Part shown: positions 44,533 to 52,748 of the stretch, one piece after another | How the letters are laid out: each line of letters opens with the position of its first letter | Position numbering within the stretch: position 1 is the stretch's first letter | Assembly (NCBI GenBank): GCA_026004775.1 | Contig: BPJU01000014.1 | Location: 1-64,000 of the forward strand | Length of the DNA stretch: 64,000 bases | Direction: 5' to 3' | Source: Pirellulaceae bacterium | GTDB taxonomy: Bacteria; Planctomycetota; Planctomycetia; Pirellulales; Pirellulaceae | Notes under the pieces: model-generated | Database searches by the model: none | Seen by the model: the letters and a program-made list of their open reading frames with translations, nothing else | What the model was told of the DNA's origin: nothing | Made by a program: the position numbers and the translations under genes

Positions 44533-45030
44533 TCAATCCTGAAGGTCAAACAGAAAGTCATTTCCCGATTTCTGGACATCGGCTTCCAGAGGGCTGGTCT
44601 CCGGATTGGCATATTTCGCCGGCAGTTCGTTCTTCACTTCCTGGGCTGCGGCCTTCATGGCCTGACCTCCTTTCGTCGCCGCGTACATCTTCATCATGTC
44701 TTCTGGCGTCAATTGCTCCACGGGCTTTCCCGCGTCCGCCGTCGGGCCGCTCGTCTTGGTAATGGCAACTTTGGCTTTACCGATAGGAGCACCAGGGCGA
44801 CCTCCCGTCGTCAAGGTAAACCGCCCATCCTCTCCCGTAATCCCCACGGCTACCTGCTTGTCCGGATAAAGCAGCGTCACCGTGGCTCCCGCTACCGGCG
44901 CCCCCTTGTACTTTACCAGTCCGCCGGCCGGCACCAGCTTCGCATCCCCAGCCGTGTTGCACCCGGAAAATACCAGCGCGCACCAAACGGACATCAATGC
45001 CGCGCCACCCAGATGAATCCGCTTGTTCAT
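44533..45030 (-). CDS. lipoprotein with carboxypeptidase-regulatory-like (beta-sandwich) domain
   Basis: 165 residues starting MNKRIHLGGAALMSVW, with a lipobox in LVFSGCNTAG, so a lipid-anchored protein. The mature part VKYKGAPVAGATVTLLYPD and AVGITGEDGRFTLTT resembles the carboxypeptidase regulatory-like or transthyretin-like fold, followed by a variable C-terminal region (EDMMKMYAATKGGQ). AAGAGGGA precedes the ATG. Small lipoproteins of this type regularly lie directly after DUF1559 genes in planctomycetes, as here (about 180 bases downstream of the intact one), which suggests a joint cell-surface role. Function unknown. Confidence 0.8.
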   Translation of the reverse strand: MNKRIHLGGAALMSVWCALVFSGCNTAGDAKLVPAGGLVKYKGAPVAGATVTLLYPDKQVAVGITGEDGRFTLTTGGRPGAPIGKAKVAITKTSGPTADAGKPVEQLTPEDMMKMYAATKGGQAMKAAAQEVKNELPAKYANPETSPLEADVQKSGNDFLFDLQD

Positions 45031-45209
45031 AGCGATCCCTCTTCTACCAAATACACCTGACGCGACCGCACAACCTTCACTCGACGATCCACACCGCGGT
45101 CGACTCTGCCCAATGCCCGCAAACAAAAGCAGGGGCAGCCATGCAGTTTAGCCGCCCCCGCCTGAAGTTTGCAACGGCCCGCACCTTTCGCCACCGAAAA
45201 AACATGCCC

Positions 45210-46262
45210 CTAAAACGCGTTTTGTTGTATCGGCCGGCCATCGGCTCGACCACCCAAGTACTGGTACGTCAGATAGTCGATGTTGGCATTAATGAACTGA
45301 ACACTTCCATCGCCCAAAAGGAACTGTGCGCCACCTTTATGCCGCGAGCGGAATCCCCAGGAGAGATTCCAATTACTCTTCGGCCAGCACTGCGGGAACG
45401 GGTAGTTGCGCTGCTGGGCATCCGCCTCGCTGGTGGCACACGTGGTAAACGTGTTCACCGGCACCGATGTCGAAGCATGTGCGTTGCCCATACCATTATA
45501 GTGGAACATGCCACCCGTATGGTCATGGCACCGCTGGAGAATCTCGCCGACCAGAATCACTTGCGAGGTACCATCCAGAATCGCGCTGAAGTTCATTTTC
45601 CCGTCAAAACCCATCCGTCCGAAGACCCCGGACACATCTTCCTTCCGCCAAGTGTTACCGTGATCGGCGTTCCATGGTAATGCCTCGAAGTGGTAGCCAG
45701 CAAGCTGCAGGTATGGGTTGCAGTTGCCGTCGGCCGACGGAGTTCGCTGCGACCCGAGACTACCTGAATAACTGGTTTGGGCCCAGTTGTTGTCCAGCAG
45801 TGGCTCGCCTTCGTCCGACGGACACATCGCATAGGGCATCGGAGTCTGCCGCAACCGCTGTTGCGTCGCAACGTTCACGATCGAATTGTAGCCGACAACG
45901 CCATAGTTCGTACCTGGCCCAAAATTCATGATGATCTGGTCATATACCGTCTGCTGTTCGATAAAGGGGAGAATGCGCGCCTGCCAAGAAATGGCCGGCA
46001 CATTCCAGTCTCCTTGCCCTGAATCCGGCGTCTGTATATTCCACAACCCCCCCGGCGGCAGTGTGTTGAAAACGTCATGATAGTTATGCAACGCGAGCCC
46101 GTACTGCTTGAGATTGTTCGAACACTTCATGCGACGGGCCGCTTCACGAGCCGCTTGAACGGCCGGCAACAACAACGCCACCAAAATCCCAATAATCGCG
46201 ATAACAACCAAAAGCTCGACCAACGTGAACCCGCTGCTCCTTCGCATGCGATGTCGCCTCAT
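45210..46262 (-). CDS. DUF1559 domain protein with type IV pilin-like N-terminus
   Basis: 350 residues. The N-terminus [20 protein letters not shown] is a prepilin-type cleavage/methylation segment and helix, so the protein is probably processed by a prepilin peptidase and displayed on the cell surface. The DUF1559 body contains MKCSNNLKQYGLALHNYHDV, WQARILPFIEQQTVYDQI and YAMCPSDEGEP, and the C-terminal signature [22 protein letters not shown] ends four bases before the ATG. Such proteins are numerous in planctomycetes and are thought to be pseudopilins, with no proven function. It is closely related to the broken copy at 40486-41509. Confidence 0.93.
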   Translation of the reverse strand: MRRHRMRRSSGFTLVELLVVIAIIGILVALLLPAVQAAREAARRMKCSNNLKQYGLALHNYHDVFNTLPPGGLWNIQTPDSGQGDWNVPAISWQARILPFIEQQTVYDQIIMNFGPGTNYGVVGYNSIVNVATQQRLRQTPMPYAMCPSDEGEPLLDNNWAQTSYSGSLGSQRTPSADGNCNPYLQLAGYHFEALPWNADHGNTWRKEDVSGVFGRMGFDGKMNFSAILDGTSQVILVGEILQRCHDHTGGMFHYNGMGNAHASTSVPVNTFTTCATSEADAQQRNYPFPQCWPKSNWNLSWGFRSRHKGGAQFLLGDGSVQFINANIDYLTYQYLGGRADGRPIQQNAF

Positions 46263-46427
46263 AAAACACCTCCACGAAAACCCAGACGAATCCCATTAAG
46301 CCGCCTGCCCCTACACAGCTTACTCTACACACTTTTAACCACTCTGACAACGATTTGTACTGCGGTATGCCGAATTTGCGGCTGGTTTTACAACGATGGT
46401 GACCATTTTCCGCACATGTTGTGTCGA

Positions 46428-46455
46428 GCCAACTCTCCAAATGTGGAGAGTTGGC
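46428..46455. terminator. perfect 11-bp hairpin between two reverse-strand genes
   Basis: GCCAACTCTCC-AAATGT-GGAGAGTTGGC forms an 11-pair stem with a six-base loop about 100 bases past the stop of the membrane protein gene. A long U-run is lacking on either strand, so it may instead be an operator or an RNA element of the DUF1559 leader. Confidence 0.4.
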
Positions 46456-46556
46456 ATGCTTGCGGGGATAGAACACCCCTCCCGGAGGCGGTAGGGCTGG
46501 GTAAACCGTAACCTCTGCATGGTGACGTGGGGCTAGCCTTGACCAGCAAAGAAACG

Positions 46557-46994
46557 TCAAGTCTTACGCCATACCGCACACAGAAGAGCGCTTATCAGCA
46601 GAGGCACGATTGGCACGTCGACGTTCACCAGAACGGCAAATAGCAGTCTGTGCGGCAAGTAACGGGCGGTGTACGGATCCACTTCCTGCCACCACACTGT
46701 CAGTTCCCGATAGACCAAAAGCGAAAGGGCTACGGCTCCCGCCAGCAACAGAGCGCCAGCCAAAAGCCATTGGCTGTTGCCGGGCAGGCACCGGCGTACG
46801 AGTAGGCTAAGTGGTACAAGCACTATCAGCCAGGCCAGGTGACAAGCCGCCAACGCCTGCGCCGGTGGTGCGCATCCCCAGGGACCACACAGAGCGTGTC
46901 CGAAATCGCCAGGTATCTTGGCGATCGACAGGGCTCCATAAAGTGCGGCCCCCCACAACAGCAAAGCCATCGTCGGTCGCACTACACGATCCAT
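46557..46994 (-). CDS. small polytopic membrane protein of unknown function
   Basis: About 145 residues, four hydrophobic segments: TMALLLWGAALYGALSIAKI, AACHLAWLIVLVPLSLLV, WLLAGALLLAGAVALSLLVY and LLFAVLVNVDVPIVPLLISA. A Cys-containing loop (HALCGPWGCAPP) lies after the first helix. The ATG at 46994 has GGGGA upstream; a GTG at 47075 would add 27 hydrophilic residues. No family is recognised. The gene is divergent from the DUF3179 gene. Confidence 0.65.
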   Translation of the reverse strand: MDRVVRPTMALLLWGAALYGALSIAKIPGDFGHALCGPWGCAPPAQALAACHLAWLIVLVPLSLLVRRCLPGNSQWLLAGALLLAGAVALSLLVYRELTVWWQEVDPYTARYLPHRLLFAVLVNVDVPIVPLLISALLCAVWRKT

Positions 46995-47266
46995 CAAGCT
47001 GTCCCCGCCAGAACGTTTAGTGGCATCATCCGTTTGCGAAACTGAGGCTGGCCACGCATCCGGCGGTGACGGCACGGCCGGCGCCCCGGTTGCAAGGCTT
47101 CAGCATGTTTTGACACATGTCGCCTGACGGTTTGTCGCGCTGGCGGGCCGCACAATTTGTACGACGATTCACAAATCGTAGTGCACCATTGCCGTCACAG
47201 TTACGCGTCCGGAGCTCGCGTTTGGGCCGCGGCCTTTTGAGGGCCAACCGATCGGGAGACACGGGG

Positions 47267-48331
47267 ATGATCGTTCCAACTCAACCCGGCGACGGCGTCG
47301 TGCAACCGAAGTACCCCGCGTCTCGGTTTCGGACTTTCTTGTTCTGGACTGTCCTTGGGGCGGTCACGGTACTGGCTGTGGGATTATCCCTGTTAGCTTG
47401 GCTTATCACGTACTATTCGCACGTCGCCACTTTGCATGGCGACCCGACACGCCCAGGGTTCGGGACGCACGCCCAGTTTGCGTTTGACCTTTCCAACAGC
47501 ATTATCGACCCTCGGGAAATCTTGCCCGGCGGGCCGCCGAAAGACGGTATTCCGGCACTTTCGGCACCGAAGTTTTGCCCGGCAGACGAAGCCACGTTCT
47601 TGGATGGTGATTCCCGCATTATTGGAGTTCAATTCAACGGAGAGGCTCGCGCGTATCCGCTCTTCATCTTGAACTATCACGAGATTGTCAACGACACCGT
47701 GGGAAACCAGCCGGTGGCTGTGACCTACTGCCCGCTGTGTGATTCAGCGGTGGTTTTTGACCGCCGTACACCGTTGGGTGAGCCGCAGTTCGGCGTTTCG
47801 GGCCTGCTTTATTCGAGCAACTTGCTGATGTACGACCGTGGCGGCAACCCGGAAAGCCTGTGGTCGCAAATGATGGCCAAAGGGGTAAGCGGCCCGGGAG
47901 CACAACAGTCTTTGGTGGCGCTACCGGTCGAGCTTACCACTTGGGACTCGTGGCGAAGACGTTACCCGAACACCCTGGTGCTCACCCCAAATACCGGCTT
48001 CGACCGCCCGTATCAGCACAATCCCTACGCGGCTTACTTTGCCAGCGACCAACTGATGTTCCCCGTGCGCAAGTGGGACCTGCGATTGCCTGCCAAGACG
48101 CCCGTGCTGGGCGTCTGGACGCAGGAGACCGCACGTGCCTATGTGCCGCAGAAGTTCGCAAAAAATGAACAGATCACGGATAGCCTCAATGGAAAAAAGA
48201 TAACGATCCGACAGGACGACCCTTCGCGGACCCTGCGCGTTGTCCATGCCGATCCAGGTGTCTTCTGGATGTATTGCTTCTGGTTTGCCTGGTCAGCCTT
48301 TCATCCGGATACCAGCATCTATGGAGAGTAG
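47267..48331 (+). CDS. DUF3179 domain protein, membrane-anchored
   Basis: About 354 residues with one N-terminal transmembrane helix (FLFWTVLGAVTVLAVGLSLL). The DUF3179 core follows: IIGVQFNGEARAYPLFILNY, HEIVNDTVGNQPVAVTYCPL, CDSAVVFDRRTP, FGVSGLLYSSNLLMYDR and ESLWSQMMAKGVSGPG. The invariant CPLCDSAVVF stretch with two cysteines suggests a redox or metal role, but none is proven for the family. GGGAG lies eight bases before the ATG. Confidence 0.85.
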   Translation: MIVPTQPGDGVVQPKYPASRFRTFLFWTVLGAVTVLAVGLSLLAWLITYYSHVATLHGDPTRPGFGTHAQFAFDLSNSIIDPREILPGGPPKDGIPALSAPKFCPADEATFLDGDSRIIGVQFNGEARAYPLFILNYHEIVNDTVGNQPVAVTYCPLCDSAVVFDRRTPLGEPQFGVSGLLYSSNLLMYDRGGNPESLWSQMMAKGVSGPGAQQSLVALPVELTTWDSWRRRYPNTLVLTPNTGFDRPYQHNPYAAYFASDQLMFPVRKWDLRLPAKTPVLGVWTQETARAYVPQKFAKNEQITDSLNGKKITIRQDDPSRTLRVVHADPGVFWMYCFWFAWSAFHPDTSIYGE

Positions 48332-48545
48332 CTTGAGCACCGAGCGGCGGAGCCGTCAGACCCGGCAGAGTGTTCCACGCTGCCGATCCCCCTGCTTTGA
48401 AGAGCGCAGGGTGACTTTGCGAAGGTCGCACAATAGTCGAGTGCGTGTCGTCGTGCGGTGGCAATGAACGGTGATGGGCGAAAAAGGTGACGGTGTTGTG
48501 GCTGAGTGTTTCGTAACAGGTAACGTGACGAAAGGAGGCTGCACA

Positions 48546-49415
48546 ATGACAGTCCAGGAAAGTAGAAAGTTTTGGCTCGGTGGGGCTGCCGGACTCTACA
48601 GCCTTTTTGTTACAGGAACATTGCTGGCAGGACCTGTGATTACCGTTGGCGTTCGCGTCGCACCCGGCAGCCAGATCCCTGCTGAAAAAATCGACCATTC
48701 CGCGTGGGATGCACTGCTCCAAAAATATGTAGATTCGACCGGTTTTGTGGACTACTCGTCCTGGAAAGCTGCGGCTGGGGACCAGCGGCAATTGGAAAGT
48801 TATCTGAATCACCTCTCCACGGCCAGCATCAGTCCCTCCACTCCCAAGGCTGTACAACTTGCTTTTTGGATCAATGCCTACAACGCGCTTACCATACACG
48901 GCATTTTGCGAGAATACCCGACCTCCAGTATCCGCAACCATACGGCTCGGCTGTTCGGTTATAATATTTGGAAAGACTTGCAGCTATTGGTTAACAATCG
49001 GCCGTATTCACTGGAAGAAATCGAGCATCAGATCCTCCGCAAAATGCAGGAGCCTCGTATCCATTTTGCCATTGTGTGTGCTTCCGTAGGTTGCCCCCGG
49101 TTACTGAATCGGGCCTACACGGCCGAGAAATTGGAGGAGCAGCTTTCGGCGAATGCTACAGCCTTCTTTGCCGACAGCAGCAAGTTTCGTGTCGATGTCA
49201 ACTCCGGTGTGGTGTACGTATCTCCGATCTTCGACTGGTTCGGAACCGATTTCGGACCGGATCCCGTCGCGCAGTTGCAGTCGGTGCTACGCTACCTGCC
49301 CGAAAAAGAGAGGCAATTTGTTTCCCAGGGACGATTTCGGGTCAAATATTTGGACTACGACTGGAGCCTCAACGACCAGGCTCGCCGGCGCGTTTCGTCT
49401 GCCAGCCGTCCCTAG
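48546..49415 (+). CDS. DUF547 domain protein, exported
   Basis: About 289 residues. N-terminal hydrophobic stretch LGGAAGLYSLFVTGTLLAG, probably a signal peptide or anchor. The DUF547 pattern is clear: FVDYSSWKAA, LAFWINAYNALTIHGIL, NNRPYSLEEIEHQILR, RIHFAIVCASVGCPRLLNRA and YVSPIFDWFGTDF. The conserved Cys in SVGCP and the aromatic WINAYNA are family hallmarks without known chemistry. AAAGGAGG sits seven bases before the ATG and decides it over an ATG at 48471. It follows the DUF3179 gene on the same strand after about 210 bases. Confidence 0.88.
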   Translation: MTVQESRKFWLGGAAGLYSLFVTGTLLAGPVITVGVRVAPGSQIPAEKIDHSAWDALLQKYVDSTGFVDYSSWKAAAGDQRQLESYLNHLSTASISPSTPKAVQLAFWINAYNALTIHGILREYPTSSIRNHTARLFGYNIWKDLQLLVNNRPYSLEEIEHQILRKMQEPRIHFAIVCASVGCPRLLNRAYTAEKLEEQLSANATAFFADSSKFRVDVNSGVVYVSPIFDWFGTDFGPDPVAQLQSVLRYLPEKERQFVSQGRFRVKYLDYDWSLNDQARRRVSSASRP

Positions 49416-49625
49416 AGGTCCGCAAAGCCGGGTGCACAAGTTCGGCGCTGGCCTTCCGGCCCGGCGTCGAACTTCGTTCACTCGGCTCGCGGCTGCAATC
49501 CCCGCCGAAACGACGCGCCGCCCGTACTGCACTTTTCGGCGGGCCATCATGAATGGAAAATAGCCGGCCAGGGGTCGAGCGCTGACACTTTCGGTTAGTC
49601 GCGCAGGCGCTGGAGAGGAGCATTC

Positions 49626-50891
49626 ATGATTCGAGCTGCACGAACCACGTGCGCGTCGTTGGGACTGCTGGTCTTATGGGCAGCCAAGCTGCCGGCCCAG
49701 ATACCGCCCGAATCCTGGATCGATCCGGCCACCGGGCATCGCGTGATTCGGCTGTCGGGCGACGAAGGGGGAGCCAGCCTCTATTTTCATCAAAATGCCT
49801 ATACGCCCAAGGGTGACAAGCTGATCTACAATTCGCCCCACGGGATCGTGGCCGTCGACTTGACATCGCTGGGCGAAGGGCCTGTGCGGCGGGAGCTGGT
49901 GGTACCCGGTGCGCGGGCGATCGCTACCGCCTGGCACCGCCCGGATGTCTATTTCCGCCGAGCGGGAACGCTGTACGCGACGGATTTGGAGACCAAACAA
50001 ACTCGCAAGATCACCGATGCCCGCGGCAGTGTCGTTAATTGCGACGAAACGTTGCTGGCGGCGATCGTCTATGATCCCGAAGCCCCGCAAAAGGTGGCCG
50101 AGCTCCAGTTGCCGATGCTCGTCACCACGGACTTCGTGCGCCGCGACGAACCGCCGGGCCGTCTCCGCCCCGGCGGAAGATCGCTTGCTCTGGTAATAAC
50201 CGATCTGCGTACAGGTGAATCCCGCAAGATCCACTATTCCACCGAGTGGCTCAATCACTTACAAGCCTCACCAACCGATCCCCAGCGGCTACTGTTCTGC
50301 CACGAAGGTGCCTGGCATCAAGTAGATCGCATTTGGACCATCCGTACCGACGGCACCGGCTTGCGGTTGCTGCATACACGAACCATGTTGTATGAAATTG
50401 CCGGCCATGAATTTTTTTCCTATGACGGCAAGTGGGTATGGTACGACCTTCAAACGCCTCGGTCGGCAAAGTTTTGGTTGGCCGGTGTGAACTTGGAGAC
50501 CGGTGAACGTATTTGGTACCCGTTGGCTCGGGAGCACTGGTCGGTGCATTACAATATTTCACGCGACGGAAAACTGTTTGCCGGTGACGGTGGCGGGCCC
50601 AACAGTGTGGCAAACCAGACGCCGCTGCCGAACCCAAGGAGACTTGACCCTCCCGGTAACGGCCAGTGGATCTATCTCTATGTCCCCCATGATGAGCCTG
50701 CTGATACCATTGTGGTCAACCAGGAACCCGTGAAAATCGGTAAGCTCCAGGTAATCCGTCTGGCGGACCTATCAAGACACAACTATGAATTGGAACCGAA
50801 CGTGACGATCACTCCCGACAACAAATGGGTCGTTTTTCGCTCGAACATGCACGGCCGATCGCATGTGTATGCGGTGGAAACACGCCGATAA
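49626..50891 (+). CDS. oligogalacturonate lyase-like seven-bladed propeller protein
   Basis: 421 residues with a signal peptide (CASLGLLVLWAAKLPAQ). It opens SWIDPATGHRVIRLSGDEGG, as oligogalacturonide lyases do. Repeated propeller blades follow (YNSPHGIVAVDL, RAGTLYATDLETKQTRKITD, LLFCHEGAWHQVDRIWTI, IAGHEFFSYDGKWVWYDLQT, HYNISRDGKLFAGDGGGP), ending VTITPDNKWVVFRSNMHG and SHVYAVE. This fits polysaccharide lyase family 22, which splits pectin-derived unsaturated disaccharides using Mn bound by His/Gln residues. Planctomycetes encode many such paralogues whose activity is untested, so pectin specificity is tentative. Confidence 0.8.
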   Translation: MIRAARTTCASLGLLVLWAAKLPAQIPPESWIDPATGHRVIRLSGDEGGASLYFHQNAYTPKGDKLIYNSPHGIVAVDLTSLGEGPVRRELVVPGARAIATAWHRPDVYFRRAGTLYATDLETKQTRKITDARGSVVNCDETLLAAIVYDPEAPQKVAELQLPMLVTTDFVRRDEPPGRLRPGGRSLALVITDLRTGESRKIHYSTEWLNHLQASPTDPQRLLFCHEGAWHQVDRIWTIRTDGTGLRLLHTRTMLYEIAGHEFFSYDGKWVWYDLQTPRSAKFWLAGVNLETGERIWYPLAREHWSVHYNISRDGKLFAGDGGGPNSVANQTPLPNPRRLDPPGNGQWIYLYVPHDEPADTIVVNQEPVKIGKLQVIRLADLSRHNYELEPNVTITPDNKWVVFRSNMHGRSHVYAVETRR

Positions 50892-50957
50892 TCGGAAATG
50901 GCCCAGTCGATTCGGGCCGCTTTCCTCGAAGTAAGTGTCTCAGTGACCAGCGGCCCT

Positions 50958-52748
50958 TTATTGCAACGGCTCCCAGACGGTAAGAGTGCGGGTTTGGGGC
51001 GTGATGGAAATAATACTCGTTTCCCCGGCTGGCCAGCGAATGTGCAGTTCTTCAGGCTCGTCACCGGCCGGGATGCCCCAGTCCAGACGCTCATCGTGGT
51101 CAGAAAGATAACTCACACCGCTTTTGACCAGTCTTAGTATCCGCTTTCCTTGACGGGTCAGGAGAAACACGTGCGCTCCGATGGCATTTCGATTCGAGCG
51201 GCGGCCGATTAATCTTACGCGCAAATACCGTGCGGGCGCCGGCGTGTCGTTACGCAGTACCGCCAGCCGCTCATGGTTATTTGTCATCACTACGTCCACA
51301 TCGCCGTCTTCATCCAAATCGCCCATCGCCAAACCTCGCCCCGCATGGGGCGTGGCAAAGTATGTGCCTGCGGGAAATTCGTAGCGCAAATAGCGCTGCC
51401 CCTGTTCGTTGACCAGCAGCACCGGCTGTTGCAGAAAGGGAGCGTTACGCGGGTAGTTTATCACATGACCGTTATTGATCAAAATGTCCTCGTCACCGTC
51501 ACGGTCCAGATCGACAAAAGCCGTGCCGAATCCGACAAACAATCCACCCAAAGCGGTTACGCCCGTCGCCCGGCTCACATGCAAGAACTGCCCGTTTCCA
51601 TCATTCCTGTATAAGGCGAACGATTCCACTTCGAAATTCGCCACCCAAATGTCGGGCCTGCCGTCCAGGTTGTAATCGCCCAGGTCCACTCCCATACTTC
51701 CATTGGGAGTGCCGCGGTCATCCACGGCAACGCCGGAAAGTACCGCACATTCGCGCAGTTTTCCGGAAGGCCCGTTGAGTTCGTTGATATAAAGAAAATT
51801 GTCGGTCGTATCATTCCCTACATAGATGTCGGCAAATCCGTCCAGATTGATGTCGCCGATGACGACCCCCAAGCCTTTGCCATCAGGCCGCAAGCCCCAA
51901 TGGGCTGTCTGATCGCTGAACGTGCCGTCTCTTTCGTTGCGCCACACGGTGTCCGGCAGCGGTGAAAAAACTTTGGGCGGACAGATATCGACAAGATCCG
52001 GACGAGGCCCGACGCAGCGCGGATGGTTGCTGAATGACCAATCCACATAATGGGCCACATACAAGTCGAGCCAGCCGTCGTTGTCCAGGTCGCCCCAGGC
52101 AGCCGCACTGCTCCAGAGCGTGTCCTGCAACCCGGCCTCCCGACTCACTTCCACCAGAGTACCATCACCCTGGTTGTGCCATAACTGCAAGCCACCGTAA
52201 CCGGTCACCAGCAAGTCGGGAAAACCGTCGTTGTCATAGTCACCCGCAAAGCACCCGTGCGTGTAATGGGGGGAGGGAAATCCCTCGCCGGCCGCCTGAC
52301 TGATGTCGCTGAACCGCCATGAACCGAGATTGCGGAACAGGCGCGCCGGAAGGCCGAATATCCGCTTGGCGTCGAAGCCGCCGCCCGTGGTGACGAAAAG
52401 GTCATACCACCCGTCGCGATCCACATCGACAACCGCTGCCCCTCCACCCAGTGATTCCAATATCGAAGAATGTCCTGCTTCTCGCCCGTTCTGATACACG
52501 ACGTTCACTCCTGCTTCAGGAGCAACGTCCACAAATTCGAACGCAATGGAGGGGGCCGTGGCGGTTACGGCTTCACCACTGCCGGAAGGTGCCACCGAGC
52601 CCGCCTGGTGACAACCGGCGCAAAGCCCCAGCGCACCGGCGCACACGCACACCAGTGCGGCAAACGGCCCGCGGCGAAGGCTCGGTACAGACTTCCCCGT
52701 ACCCACGGCAGCCCCTTCGCGCACACGGCTTTCACTTGCCATCGGCAT
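50958..52748 (-). CDS. FG-GAP/VCBS and ASPIC-UnbV (CRTAC-like) lipoprotein
   Basis: About 596 residues. N-terminal lipobox LGLCAGCHQAGS marks a lipoprotein. FG-GAP/VCBS blades with calcium-like motifs follow (DVDRDGWYDLFVTTGGG, GDYDNDGFPDLLVTGYGG, GDLDNDGWLDLYVAHYVD, GDINLDGFADIYVGNDT, DLDRDGDEDILINNGHV), forming a beta-propeller. The C-terminus RLIGRRSNRNAIGAHVFLLT, KSGVSYLSDHDERLDWGIP and LHIRWPAGETSIISI is the ASPIC/UnbV domain. The start overlaps the end of the preceding PVC dehydrogenase gene by 17 bases, so the two are translated together. The role is unknown, probably surface binding. Confidence 0.88.
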   Translation of the reverse strand: MPMASESRVREGAAVGTGKSVPSLRRGPFAALVCVCAGALGLCAGCHQAGSVAPSGSGEAVTATAPSIAFEFVDVAPEAGVNVVYQNGREAGHSSILESLGGGAAVVDVDRDGWYDLFVTTGGGFDAKRIFGLPARLFRNLGSWRFSDISQAAGEGFPSPHYTHGCFAGDYDNDGFPDLLVTGYGGLQLWHNQGDGTLVEVSREAGLQDTLWSSAAAWGDLDNDGWLDLYVAHYVDWSFSNHPRCVGPRPDLVDICPPKVFSPLPDTVWRNERDGTFSDQTAHWGLRPDGKGLGVVIGDINLDGFADIYVGNDTTDNFLYINELNGPSGKLRECAVLSGVAVDDRGTPNGSMGVDLGDYNLDGRPDIWVANFEVESFALYRNDGNGQFLHVSRATGVTALGGLFVGFGTAFVDLDRDGDEDILINNGHVINYPRNAPFLQQPVLLVNEQGQRYLRYEFPAGTYFATPHAGRGLAMGDLDEDGDVDVVMTNNHERLAVLRNDTPAPARYLRVRLIGRRSNRNAIGAHVFLLTRQGKRILRLVKSGVSYLSDHDERLDWGIPAGDEPEELHIRWPAGETSIISITPQTRTLTVWEPLQ

